Below the pieces are notes generated by a model, which searched no databases, was not told the DNA's origin, and worked only from the letters and a program-made list of their open reading frames with translations. Source: Patella vulgata (lineage: Eukaryota > Mollusca > Gastropoda > Patellidae). From it: 64,000 nucleotides of DNA. Positions within the stretch are counted from its first letter, which is position 1. Each line of letters starts with the position of its first letter. The stretch covers positions 35,855,540 through 35,919,539 of the forward strand of contig NC_065884.2 in NCBI RefSeq assembly GCF_932274485.2, written 5' to 3'. Both the position numbers and the translations under genes were made by a program. Positions 1 to 11,329 of the stretch are shown one piece after another.

Positions 1-300
1 TGAAGCGACAGTAAACGGAATTCACCTATCAATAAAATTCTCTTCGGAAAGAAAATTATTGGCTATTTTGTTTATTTCCATTTAAGGACTATAAATTATT
101 TTCTAACAGACCAAACGAGACATTAAATCATCGCTGCTTTGATTAGTTATTCGGAGTAAATAATGACTGGTCGGTGGCCTTATCATTGTTAATTATCAAT
201 CAACTAATCATTAATCCGTGAGAAGAGATTAGTATTACTCAATGACACGAACGGCTTGTTGATTGATTTACAATGTTTTGATTAACACTCAACGGCTATC
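1..300 (-). repeat. Dispersed repeat R2, copy C (old, partial)
   Basis: Read on the minus strand this stretch follows the same order of short blocks seen at 15480-15789 and 40200-40430: an 'attgagtaatactaatc' block, a 'ggattaatga' block, 'agtcattatttact', and a 'gatgatt..atgt.tcgttt' block. Similarity is clear but eroded, so it is the most diverged of three copies. No coding potential is seen. The copy runs off the window start. Confidence 0.5.
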
Positions 301-484
301 TATATACGATCAGAATTAAGTTGTTGGTATCCGAGGAGCTTTTTATTTTGTGTTTTTAACAGTTTTCAAGTGTAAATAATTTAATTAAATCAATTAAATC
401 CATAATATCATATTCATTGTATTGAACGTTAAATAAAGCTATTTCACACACACCTGGCGGTTATAGTGCAATAGTACAATCTAA

Positions 485-820
485 GCACAAGAATCGAGGC
501 ACAACACGTCGTCGTCGCTCATGCAAATGGGTTGCATGTAGCCGATTTCTAATCGTTTGGTTTGTAACTCGAATTCCTGTAACTTGGTACAAGTTTGCAG
601 AAAGCTGATTGGCAGGACCTGTGTACGAATGTATGGATCCTGGGCTTGTGTAGTGGCTCTAGGACGACCTGAACGAGGTCTATCACCAACATTGTGTGTT
701 TGTTGGTACCGGTTCCACAGACTGTGACACATTAAGCATGTTGGCTACTGCTCACTGTGTAGAATCCATTTGAAGCATGCCAATAGCACGTAGACGTTCA
801 TCATGTTGAAGACGTCTCAT
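485..820 (-). pseudogene. Decayed Tc1/mariner transposase N-terminus
   Basis: Read on the minus strand from an ATG at 820, the translation opens MRRLQHDERLRAIGMLQM, very close to MRRLTQNERLRALGMLQI at the start of the intact transposase at 62571-63590. A second block at about 600-730 reads DRPRSGRPRATTQAQD, the GRPR/AT-hook-like linker between the two DNA-binding subdomains, also shared with the intact copy. The two blocks are not in one uninterrupted frame, and the catalytic DDE part is absent. This is a 5' fragment of a related Tc1 element. I did not find terminal inverted repeats around it. The downstream stretch 821-1254 shows nothing I recognise. Confidence 0.75.
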
Positions 821-1257
821 TGCAAATTAAACATAACACACTAAAGCCAAGATACGCTAAACAGTAAATCTTATGCAAGAACGGATAGGAAGGCAAACAT
901 GGATACGATAAACCAGCACGCGACAGTTTTCATCAACCCTTCCTTGAAGTGTCAAATTTGACAATAAACCCCTTTCCCCTTAGTTACGCCTTAGTAACTG
1001 GATAGAGCAATAAACTATAACACATATTTATGGAAAAACAGCTACTTATTTATTTGGGCAACATTTCGCTGAGTATTCTCTCAACGTTTTTAAGCTGATA
1101 CAGTAATACAAATATTACGAGGCTAATTTATACAGAAAAACTATAACAACAATTCCTGAAACCACACAGGACAACAAGAAGATCAAAGGAGGGGATATTC
1201 TACTAAGACTAATTAACAGGGGTGAAGTGAAGCCATTTAGTAATGTTAAGCAATTAA

Positions 1258-2357
1258 CACTGTAACATTGGTACCGTTTAATCTTGCGTAAATAGCGTTA
1301 ATTTCTTCTCTGTGTCCAATTATTCATAAATATTGTTGAGTTTCGGCGAATAGTGCTCAATTTGTACTTCTATCGAATTTCAATCTCACTGTTTAATTTT
1401 GATTACCAAGCGTCTAATTAACTAGTGTTGAGTTTCTCGACAAGTGTTGAATTATAAGCGTCCCGTCTAATTAGCACGACTGTTCAATAATTAATTGGAC
1501 CGTTCAATTTCTTGAGCCGTGATTAAAATCAGTCAAGGTGTCCAATTACGCAAGGTGTTAAATTTTGTTGTCTAACATCTAATTTCACGTGCGATGTTCA
1601 GATATAATGATGTGTTTAATTGTTGGTCATCGTTCAGTTTTGCAGCACAATGTTGAAATACTGTAATTAGTGTTAGTTTTAGTACTGACCTGTTGCGATA
1701 CAGTGAAATATTATTTTTCAGGATTCATACGACGGCAGGTATCTGTAATGCCTGTCATTTTCAAGATCACTACGGTGAAACAGATGTTGGATTTTTAATG
1801 GCGACGGGACGGTTCCTATGAAAAGCTTTCTTGAGATGCGCATACCTTTTCGTCCACGATCATAAAACGTGTATTTATATATCCATTTAAAACAGTATTT
1901 CCCACACTGACAACACATCCACGATTGATAAATCTCACGTATCTGATTTACGTGTGTACACGTCGACTCCCTACACTGATTAAATCCTTTTGTTTAAATG
2001 TCTTCGCAATTAAGACTAACAGCATGGATATTGCACCAATCATATATTACATAATATGGGATCTATAGAAAGCGTTTTGGGTTGAAGGGTAGTGCGATTA
2101 TCTCGGGCAATAAACACAGAAGGCTTGTAGAATTAATACACATGTGTCAGACGCGAGCAATATGTCTATAGTGTAAGACAAAACGTGAAAATAAACTAAT
2201 AATTCGAACTCTTTATTTCTTTTTATTATTATAGAACGACGACCCTTTTTCGCTGAAGATCAAATAAAACCTACTAAATACATTTCATGCTTATATGTAA
2301 CGCATAACTTTGCCAAATTTTTTTTCAGAGAAAGCCAATTTAAAAAGGAATTGTAAT
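1258..2357 (+). repeat. Left 1.1 kb terminal inverted repeat of the CACTG element
   Basis: It can be followed base by base, as reverse complement, against 4741-6960. Shared landmarks include the outer tip, 'ttgattaccaagcgtctaatta', the 'ggattcatacgacggcagg' block and the inner end near 'ccaatttaaaaaggaattg'. Its minus strand carries a 66-codon open frame at 1718-1918 that starts MCCQCGKYCFKWIYKYTF and points outward. The other arm has the same start, but it is cut by an insertion. I do not recognise the peptide. Confidence 0.8.
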
Positions 2358-4740
2358 TTTACATGCAAAATTTACGATATACTGCCACAATGTTATGAAT
2401 GTTGAATATTTTCGTTAATAATACGGACGCGTTAGTCCATGTTGTATACTGAGAACAAGCGTGTTCACATATTCTGCACGATATATATGCGGTTTTATTT
2501 CCAACCAGTCATGTAAAGCTGCATGTCGAGAACATTTTAAAACACACGTATGCATATGTCTATACATGTATTATACAGTTTAGATATTTATGCCGTGTTC
2601 AAATGGTTTTAACATATTTACTGTATTAAGAGTGTATAGTTAAGAATTACTCTTGAATTACGGCAAAGATAGACTTTTAAATTGCAAACTATAAAGGTAT
2701 TTTGGTTATCGGTCTTACAAATAGAAATAAGACATAAATAGAACTTGCAACGGGATTCGAAAGCGCTTTCAAGTCAGACGTAAGCTCGTACTTACCGTAA
2801 AAATGAACTGAACGCAACACAAGTCTCCGATGTAAGAGAATATTAGTTAATTATAACCGCTATCAAATCCACACAAAAATCCAAGGTACTCAATTTATTT
2901 TGGAAAGAATAACTGTATTTCGACCGAAGAGCCTATTCCACATGAACCCCAAATCAATGATGAACTGTCAACTTGTTATGTAGTCATTCACGTGCAGATT
3001 GGTTTGAATAACAGAAATGTCCCGTGTATAAATGATCAAAGGATAAAATTGCACGTAGCCACTTTGTTTATCTAAAAGGGGCTCCGGTGCACTTTAAGGA
3101 ATTATTTTTGACCCAATATTAACCATCGCCATTTTTTTTAAATCATGAGATAAAGTCAATCAACAAACAATACGGGTCTACTTTATTACCAAAATATTGG
3201 TGAACTTATCATTTTGTCTAAAATCATAACACTAATCAACAAACAATACTATTGTTCTTTATTACAAAAACATCGGTGAACTAATCTGTCGTTATGCCGA
3301 GCCAAGCTAGTTGATTATTAGGTAAATAAAACAATATAAACAACCAGTGAGTAAAACTGATTTATTCTAATCAATTTATATACGAGTCAAGTATTACCTT
3401 AACCGTGTACGAGTTTGCTTTTGAACGGGTTAACTCACACCCATTCAACTTTTAAACTCCAAATACAAACTGTTTACTGTATTAAGGCCATAGACCCTAA
3501 TATCCTAATTAAAAAAAACGTTCCGTTTCCAATAATTATCAGACACAAATATTAATTCTGATTGTTTTATCCATCAGCACACAGAGTAAACACATCTAAC
3601 AACCAGATCTTATGAATTCGAGCCTCTTCAATAGTTATAAAGCACATCAAACAGTGTAGAATAAGTTATAAGTTGTTAAAGGGGCGTGGGGCTATTTAAG
3701 GAATTATTTTGACGGAATATGTCAACTGCAAATATGATGACTAAACATCAGTTTGTTCAGAAGACGCTCTGCATTCGCGAACTTTCAAGTCTGTACCGAT
3801 TTAAAAAAATTAAACAATCCCACATATCCACATTCCTAAAAACAGGAGTTTTACCGCAAGACAGTAATCACAATTACTTGTTACAAATTGATATTACATG
3901 TAACGTGTGGAGTGGGGGTCCGGCCAAATTGCGACGAATAACTTCTTAGTTAGTCGTCATATTGTAAGTGTAACTGTGTTTTCTTTATTTTGACATTTTG
4001 GTAAATTAGAAACCATTTGAGTAATAAATGCAGGTTATTGAATGGACTGAAGCTACATGTAAAATCACAAATACATCGACATCTCTTTTCAAAATTTGTA
4101 ATTATTACTACTGACAATTAACCATAAAAGTCATATTGTCCACACAACTACAGCAAGGTTGTTAAAGGGGCGTCTACGTTCTGTCAATCGGTTTCTTTTG
4201 ATGTTACGTGTCAATTCTCATTATGGAACTTTGATTCACAGTATGCATCAACCAGACTCTTTGGTGCCGAAATGAAAAAGTCAGCAAGGTATTATCGGAC
4301 TGATATACGTGTCCATGGTATTCAGCAATCGTTCAAGCAGAAAATGAACCAAGAATGTTTTACAATCAACAATGCTGATTGTTAGCCATTTTCTAACATT
4401 TCTTCCAAGTTGAAACTATGTTTTCACGATTTTTGCACGAAGCTAAAATTATTGTCACAGGTAAATGCCAAAATTTCTAACGAAGACATTAATTCCGAAG
4501 AGCTATTTCTGCCTAGAAAGTATGGCAGCATGAACTCAGTAAAATTTTAAGATTGGCGTTGCCATTCAGTCTGAAGAACAGTTCCGTTGGTCTTTTTAAT
4601 TCCACCTTACTTGTTGTTCTGTAACCCCTAATCTAAAATGCTCTTTTGATCTCATCTAATATAGTACATGCCACAAAAACATCGAATTAACTTATTCATG
4701 ATATCCCCATTCTTAATTAAAAATTAAACTTAAATATATG
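2358..4740. other. Interior of the CACTG element; no gene recognised
   Basis: AT-rich sequence with no protein match I can name. It contains an imperfect direct repeat of about 75 bp at 3155-3290 (both units carry 'atcaacaaacaatac' and end 'tcggtgaact' or 'ttggtgaact'). Two further related blocks, at about 3075 and 3680, share 'taaggaattatttttgac'. A 76-codon frame at 3719-3949 has no recognisable motif. Confidence 0.45.
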
Positions 4741-5202
4741 ATACAATTCCTTTTTAAATTGGTTTTCTCTGAAATGAAGTTTGGCAAAGTTATGCGTTAC
4801 ATATAAGTATGAAATGTATTTAGTAGGTTTTATTTGATCTTCAGCGAAAAAGGGTCCTCGTTCTATAATAATAAAAAGAAATAAAGAGTTCGAATTATTA
4901 GTTTATTTTCACGTTTTGTCTTGCACAATAGACATATTGTTAGCTTCTGACACATGTGTATTAATTCTACAAGCCTTCTGTGTTTATTGCCCGAGATAAT
5001 CGCACTACCCTTCAACCCAAAATGCTTTCTATAGATCCCATATTATGTAATATATGATTGGTGCAATATCCATGCTGTTAGTCTTAATTGAGAAGACATT
5101 TAAACAAAAGGATTTAATCAGGGTAGGGAGTCAACTTGTACGTGAGATTTATCATTCGTGGATGTGTTGTCAGTGTGGGAAATACTGTTTTAAATGGATA
5201 TA

Positions 5203-6332
5203 CAGGGGTAGAAACTAACCTGAAAGGGTCACTAGCCATTTGGGCTAGTAGCTTTCAGATCTTACTAGCCTAGCCAACATTCTACAAGCCCAGTAAGAAA
5301 CTGACACCAGACGTAAAAATTCTGATTTAGACTGTTGTTTTGTTCATCATTAATCAATCAAAAACACCAAAATACATGCACTTAAATTTATTTTGGCACA
5401 TTTAATAAATCAACAAATAGACTTTGTTCATTGTTACCTCTGTTTTTTCATCAAATAATGAATTCATTAATCAGTCATGAAGACATATATATTAAAATTC
5501 AATTTGGCACATTTCATTTCATATTTCATATTTGTCCTTTAGAAGTTTAATCTTCAATACTATAGATTTTTTCAGGGGCCTCATTTGTATTTATATTTCA
5601 TTTATGTTTTATAAACATGTTGTGATGTGCAAAATAATATGATGTAAAATGTCCTTAAAATTTAATATCATAAGTTGTCACCGAGTGATGAAGTTATTTA
5701 TAGCAGAGCACGTGTATTTACGAGCGTCTTCATTGCCGTAATATATCGCTGTTATAAAACCTTTTAACATCCATGTTCTTCGCTAAATTGCTTCCCTCGT
5801 GGGTTTTCTCCGGGTCCTCCGGTTTCCTCCCACTGCTAAAGACCCCTACGCGCAAGCGAATTATTGAAATAAAATTAAACCATATGTTAGTCCCGAAATG
5901 ACCTAGTTTGTGTCGAGTGGACGTTAAACTCCATTTCTCTCTCTCTCTAAATTGCTTCATGTATATATATCAACGATTAGGTTAGGCGATTTATGATAAT
6001 TAACCTGAAATATGACTGAAAAGTTATTCAATTATATCGACTTTCGCTTCATAATTCATCGAGGTGTAAACAGAGGCTAATCCGTACCCTCCCTCGTTAT
6101 CATACAATTTCAACCAATCAGCACGCTAGCTTGCTCAGATTTCATACCGGTATGGCGAAATGGAACAGCCAAAGATTCGGAAGTTAGTTTCATGACAGTG
6201 TTCATTAAGTACAAATTATCAATTATTACAACTACCAAAATATCAGGTCGCCACACGGGCTAATTGATTTTGAATTTCATTCGCCCGTACTGACTTTTAC
6301 TCGCCATGGGCGAGCGTTAGTTTCTATCCCTG
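5203..6332. mobile_element. hAT-type non-autonomous element inserted in the right arm
   Basis: The ends are caggggtagaaactaac at 5203 and gttagtttctatccctg at 6332, inverted copies differing by one base. 'tggatata' lies just left of the element, and 'tggatata' also reads across its right edge, so the duplication is 6-8 bp depending on where the terminus is drawn. CAGGG ends and an 8 bp duplication fit the hAT superfamily. No transposase is seen. The block is absent from the left arm, which proves it is an insertion. It carries a SINE fragment and, near its right end, the palindrome ctcgccatgggcgag. Confidence 0.7.
5793..5950 (+). mobile_element. SINE-1 fragment (5'-truncated)
   Basis: Contains the distal two thirds of the SINE-1 consensus visible elsewhere in the window: 'ttttctccgggtcctccgg', 'cccactgctaaagacccct', 'gttagtcccgaaatgacc', 'gtgtcgagtggacgttaaa' and a (ct)n tail. 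The tRNA-like head is missing. It sits inside the hAT-type element, so it arrived before, or was carried by, that element. Confidence 0.85.
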
Positions 6333-6963
6333 GATATATAAATACACGTTTTATGATCGTGGACGAAAAGGTATGCGCATCTCAAGAAACCTTTGCTTCG
6401 GAACCATCCCGTCGCCATTAAAAATCCAACATCTGTTTCACCGTAGTGATCTTGAAAAATAATCCCCGGATAATGACAGGCATTACAGATACCTGCCGTC
6501 GTATGAATCCTGAAAAATAATATTTCACCGTATCGCAACAGGTCAGTACTAAAATTAACACTAATTACAGTATTTCAACATTGTGCTGCAAAACTGAACG
6601 ATGACCAACAACTAAACACATCGTTATATCTGATGTTAGATGTTAGACAACAAAATTTAACACCTTGTGTAATTGGACACCTTGACTGATTTTAATCACG
6701 GCTCGAGAAATTGAACGGTCCAATTAATTATTGAACAGTCGTGCTAATTAGACGAGACGCTTATAATTCAACACATGTCGAGAAACTTAACACTAGTTAA
6801 TTAGACGCTTGGTAATCAAAATTAAACAGTGAGATTAAAATTTGATAGAAGTACAAATTGAGCACTATTTGCCGAAATTCAACAATATTTATGAATAATT
6901 GGACACAGAGTAGAAATTAACGCTATTTACGCAAGATTAAACGGTACCAATGTTACAGTGTAA

Positions 6964-7769
6964 GTAGCTATATGATGAAAGATAGACGACCGCGGCCAGA
7001 AAGTAATAGCAACTACAATACAATGCATGGGTTATCATAGTATATATATAGATAACGGTATTTAACTTGTAATAACTGTGATTATCTGTGCATTGAAGAC
7101 TAAAATAAACCCTATACAGTAGGCTCTGAATACTCCGGCACTCTGAGAAATCAGACATCATTTTCATGTCCCGATTTATTTCCTTATTATTTCAGCCAAA
7201 AAATCTTTGAGTAATCCGTACATCAATCGGCCGTCCCGTCACATGATTTCCATTGAATCAACACTGTATAATCCGTCCGTCAATCGGTGGGTGTGAAACC
7301 ACAAAAGATTAACAAGCAATCACCAATCAGTTATCAGCGAGATTAAAACTCGCTCATCTATCCAAACCGTGTGACGATGACCTGGACGTTACACCAAAGA
7401 CAAGTGTGCGATCAACTGAAGACGATGAAGAAGATAAATTAACGACAGACTTGACATATTCAAAATTCCTACACATGTTAAATGAAATAAAAATTAATGT
7501 AATAAAATTTAGAATGTCCAGAAAGATTTATCATTTCTAAAGGGAATAACATTCTGGGGATTCGAAGCTACATTATAATAATACTTCCGGTTTTCGAAGT
7601 TACAATAATACTTCCGGTTTTGAGAAAACTGAGTATTCCAACACTCTGCGTAATCTGACATCGGATTTGACAGTGTCCACTGTTGTTGTAACAAATCTTA
7701 AAAAAGTGAAGAAGTTGATATAATATAACTAGGAAAGTATTACTTAGAAATAATAAAATGATCTTAATG
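6964..7769. other. Unassigned spacer with diverged short repeats
   Basis: No gene recognised. Two diverged direct copies, at 7130-7175 and 7630-7675, both read on the minus strand as 'gatgtc.gatt.c.cagagtg..gga.tattcag'. Beside the second is a tandem pair of a ~28 bp unit containing 'aaaaccggaagtattatt' (7575-7625). The phrase 'taatccgt.c.tcaatcgg' also occurs twice (7210 and 7268). These may be remains of pogo-type MITEs, but I cannot show ends. Confidence 0.35.
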
Positions 7770-7838
7770 ATAATTGTCCCCTGCCTTTCGAAGAAAGCAG
7801 GTGACTATTAAAATGGGTTCATCTGTCTGTCCATCCGT
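7770..7838 (+). repeat. Orphan 5' end of a hairpin-ended satellite element
   Basis: Carries the hairpin cctgcctttcgaagaaagcagg (7780-7801), then 'tctgtctgtccatccg', the same order as the 5' ends of the satellite elements at 13540, 21509, 24926 and elsewhere. The satellite body is absent because SINE-1 follows directly. Confidence 0.5.
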
Positions 7839-8082
7839 GGGGGGTTGGATTGCCATATGGTTAGCATGCGCGCGCTGTATCATAAGGCCTGTTATTGAGT
7901 CAACTGGCGTGGTTTCGAATCCCGGTTGTACGTGACAAGGAGTAGGGTCGCCTGTTCAACCTCGTGGGTTTCCTCCGGGTCCTCCGGTTTCCTCCCACTG
8001 CTAAAGACCCCTACTCGCAAAAGAATTATTGAAATAAAATTAAACCATATGTTAGTCCCGAAATGACCTAGTTTGTGTCAAG

Positions 8083-9724
8083 TAGGGCTGTGTTGATATA
8101 TTGATACACCGATATGTATCGATACGTTACAGCGATATTTATATCGATACGTAATATAGCTGTATCGTTGAACAAATTTTTCAGTTAAGAAAGGTCACGA
8201 AACCCACGTGGCGAAAGAAGATGATCTCGGCATGGTTTGCCAATCAAGCGTCTCCCACGCTCCGTGTGAATTCCAGGTACAGGTACATATTAAAATAAAA
8301 CTGGATCATACATTGATGGATTCACTGATCAGTTGTTAGGTAAATTTAAATCTTCATTGAATGTTATAATCCCCTGATAAAACACTGAATACACCGAGAA
8401 ACAGTCATTTAATAATATATTTTCCTGATAGAATTCCAATGACACGTGACATATCGCTTGGCATTAGGTCAATAACCCAGTTCTAAATAGCGCTTACCGT
8501 TATGATTTTTATTTTATTTTATACACATTCTGACAAAGGCTTAATTTGAAAAATATTGTTTTAATTGAAGGCTATATTATAATCGTACGGAATTTTGATT
8601 TTAAAGCAATTTCAGTATGTTGTCACGTGACAATTGTGCTGTGTGTCTATTAATTGACGAATGAATAAAAACTTTTGCCAAGTCACGTGACTATAGTTAC
8701 CTGATAGACAAAGACTACAAATTGTTTTATGGACACAGATCACTAAAGATTTCCCCATTGACTCCAATGTTAATTCTCGTATCTTAGACCGGCTCTAACT
8801 TTTTCCCAAATTTTCGTTGGGTAGAACGCTTTCTACCACAGATGGAGCAACATGTGGCAACCACTTGCCCAAAAGCACGTATGAGGTTCTTCATGAAAAA
8901 CTTGAGATACACAAGCTGGAAGTGGAGACAAGTAAACATGCAATTTCAGGCCCTACATTTCAACGTAACCAACCTCTCAACTCTTGTATCCTTCCGCATC
9001 AAAATTATGAATATTCACCAAAACCTGGCAGAAAATGTATTTTCAAACCCTTTTCCTCAATTCTACACCAAAAAGTCAACAAAAATCGCCATGCAAAAGG
9101 GGGAAAAAGGAAAAGGGAGAGGAAGACTAAAAATAGCTTTGGCCCTTGTTTCGTGGGTGACGGCGTAGGAATATTTGGTGATCTGTGTCCTTATGAAGAA
9201 ATGCCATGGTACTGTATCAGCTTATTTTAGCTACGGCATTTTCTGATACTGGCAAAAGATGAAAAATGCTAATATATTAGATCATCGACTTATGAAATGC
9301 GAACGTTTCATCGAATAAACGAAGACCGTAATTAATTTATTCTGGAATATTACAGACGTGAACTTCAAGATTTTACGTGAATTAAATATGGAAAAATTTT
9401 TAAAAGGTGTATCCCTCGTTATTTTTGTAGTAATCACATACAGTGTACATTAAAATACGACATTCTCCACAACAAATCACCAAGAATTATTTTTGTTGAA
9501 GTCTTATATTAACCCATATCCTACGGGTCCTCAATTGACCCAATTCCGGCCGGTTCGTTTCAAAATGGTTTAAGAACCCTGATGCTTACCCATCTCAAAA
9601 CATCTTGAAACAGAATGTAGTTTGAGATTATTTTGGGCATAATTCGTGATGTCATATCGTGTATCGGTTTGCCGTATCGTCAATACATATCGTATCGAAA
9701 ATGAACTGTATCGACACAGCCCTA
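8083..9724. mobile_element. hAT-type non-autonomous transposon (TAGGGCTGTG ends)
   Basis: Inserted in SINE-1 with a perfect 8 bp duplication, gtgtcaag, at 8075-8082 and 9725-9732. The ends are tagggctgtgttgatata and, reverse complemented, tagggctgtgtcgatac. The subterminal zones are crowded with 'tatcg'/'cgata' motifs at 8100-8170 and 9655-9715, as expected for transposase binding sites of hAT elements. There is no transposase. It contains the 460 bp MITE at 8731-9190. Its interior at about 8290-8680 recurs, inverted, at 21120-21505. Confidence 0.85.
8731..9190 (+). mobile_element. 460 bp MITE with ggacacagatcac ends, copy 1
   Basis: Starts ggacacagatcactaaa and ends ttggtgatctgtgtcc, an imperfect terminal inverted repeat of about 13-16 bp, flanked by ttat on both sides. 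A second copy of the same length lies inverted at 47647-48106, and a 50 bp end fragment at 45378-45427. Overlapping frames of 137 and 108 codons are open here, but the copy-to-copy differences do not look like protein conservation, so I do not call a gene. Confidence 0.8.
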
Positions 9725-9746
9725 GTGTCAAGTGGACTTTAAAGCC

Positions 9747-11329
9747 CATGTAACCAATCCTCGAAAAATTGTCCAATGGAAATTGTGTTTCTGGCCCACA
9801 GGGAAAATATGGCTAAATTTGATTCTGGGTGCTGGAAATTAGTGGAAACATATGATGCGTCAAGTAAATATTTTTGTTAACGTGAAAATATTCCTTATTT
9901 TTATTGTATATAATGGCAAACTCAGTAGCACACTAATAAAAGGTAATACTTGTTGGTCGTTGAGGTTACCGATCCAGCCATTATACTATAAAGCATGCAA
10001 TATGCAAATAAGATTGTTTGATTCGTGCATGCATGCTGTCAGCCAATAGTAACAGTAAATTTTCCCGCATTTAGACCCCTCTAACCAATGAAAAAAATAG
10101 TTGTGTAGCGAACATTCAGCCATTGTTTTGAAATTTCCTCTTGGTTGAATATGACCAACAAAACAATGATTATGTCGAATCAGAGAATAATTATTGAACC
10201 TTCAAATAAATACGTACAAAAAAGAAAGAAAATAGATACAGTCAGAACAGTTTTCCAAATGTTCAATTGATCACGTACGCAGTTGCATCGACGATTCAAG
10301 CTTCTCACGCGATTTTCTAGAATTTTCAAAAAAGAAAATAATTTACATAAATAGAAATAAATATAGAGTTTAATCAGACAGGCCTCGAAATGTCGCTTTA
10401 GTAACTGACCTGTCATTTATAATTTTCCACGTCACACATTATCCATGCACACAAACACGATTAAATGGTTTTGATTTTTATTTTGATCGATGTGAATATC
10501 GTAATTAATTTCTTCGACATCGGCAGGACTAAAAATTCGTGCGAATCGCCGCACTAGCTGTAAGTCTTGATGTGAATTCCGCTTAGTAAAACATGCGTCT
10601 CAAATCATGTTTTAAGTTTAATTTAGAGGTCTATGACCCTGCCGTTGAGAAATGTGTAGAATTCGGATTCTAAAATATTGGTATAAAATGGAATATCATA
10701 ACACGTCGTTGCACCTGTACATGACACTACTATTATTAATCACATGCAGAGGACAGTTTATCGCGCCCCCTGGATTTCATTTCTCACCTTCCGACTTAAT
10801 TATTTACGCTAAAAATTATATAGATGTATGTATAAAATACTCTTTGGACCAAATTGTTTAATTTTCTCAAATTGTCCTGTAAATTATAGTAATTATACAT
10901 AAACTTCATTTGCGAACATTGTTCTGAATTTTTTCTATGTTTATTTTTTCATTGGACACTAAACGGGAAACATCGAACTGTTACGGTGCAGACTTTGTGC
11001 CAAAATTATCAGGGCGTCAAAGTTAAACTTAAGATTTTTTCTGTGACTTTTGTTTATGGTTTTCATCAAGTCCAATCTGATTAAAATACATATCTATATT
11101 TCGTTTCGTTTTTTTATGCTTTCGATGGCCTACACTACATGAAGATCTGACAAGTTATAGCAATAGGTCACGTCAGGGGTCAAAAGATCGACTTTTTCTT
11201 TTTATTTATTGTAATAAATATCAAAACACATATCTTTATTTTCTAAGTATTAATGGTCAATAAATGGCTTATTCTTTAAGTGGCATTTAGCGATCGGGGA
11301 ACACATTAACAAAACACAGTTTTTATGGG
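9747..11329. other. Unassigned AT-rich sequence
   Basis: About 1.6 kb in which I see no coding exon, RNA gene or repeat shared with the rest of the window. Short open frames (65-78 codons) are of the size and composition expected by chance. Confidence 0.4.

Larger units (their letters stand above)
1258..6960. mobile_element. Long-TIR DNA transposon with CACTG ends (CACTA/EnSpm-like, non-autonomous)
   Basis: The element begins cactgtaacattggtacc at 1258 and ends with its reverse complement at 6960. It is flanked by TAA at 1255-1257 and 6961-6963, a 3 bp target duplication. CACTR termini with 3 bp duplications are the hallmark of the CACTA/EnSpm superfamily; PIF/Harbinger also makes 3 bp TWA duplications, so the superfamily call is an inference. 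The arms are unusually long, about 1.1 kb each once the hAT-type insertion in the right arm is subtracted. The 2.4 kb interior holds no recognisable transposase, so the copy would depend on a partner element. Confidence 0.7.
4741..6960 (-). repeat. Right terminal inverted repeat of the CACTG element, split by a hAT-type insertion
   Basis: Reverse complement of the left arm, starting at atacaattcctttttaaatt and ending at the CACTG tip. Sequence matching the left arm is continuous except for the block 5203-6332. Removing that block leaves about 1090 bp, against 1100 bp for the left arm. Point differences and small indels are scattered along both arms, so they are not freshly copied. Confidence 0.8.
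7839..9746 (+). mobile_element. SINE-1 (tRNA-derived), split by a hAT-type element
   Basis: The head ggttggattgccatatgg matches a Pol III A box, and 'ggtttcgaatcccgg' is a canonical B box, so this is a tRNA-derived SINE transcribed by RNA polymerase III. The body continues to 'gtgtcaag' at 8082, is interrupted by 8083-9724, and resumes at 9733 with 'tggactttaaagccc'. It lacks the usual (ct)n tail. SINEs encode nothing and depend on a LINE for mobility. Confidence 0.85.

Noticed and set aside
8817-9230. 137-codon and 108-codon overlapping frames, also open in the inverted copy at 47647-48106
   Set aside because: Both copies are one MITE. Most differences between them change the amino acid, and two frames are open at once, so there is no sign of protein selection.
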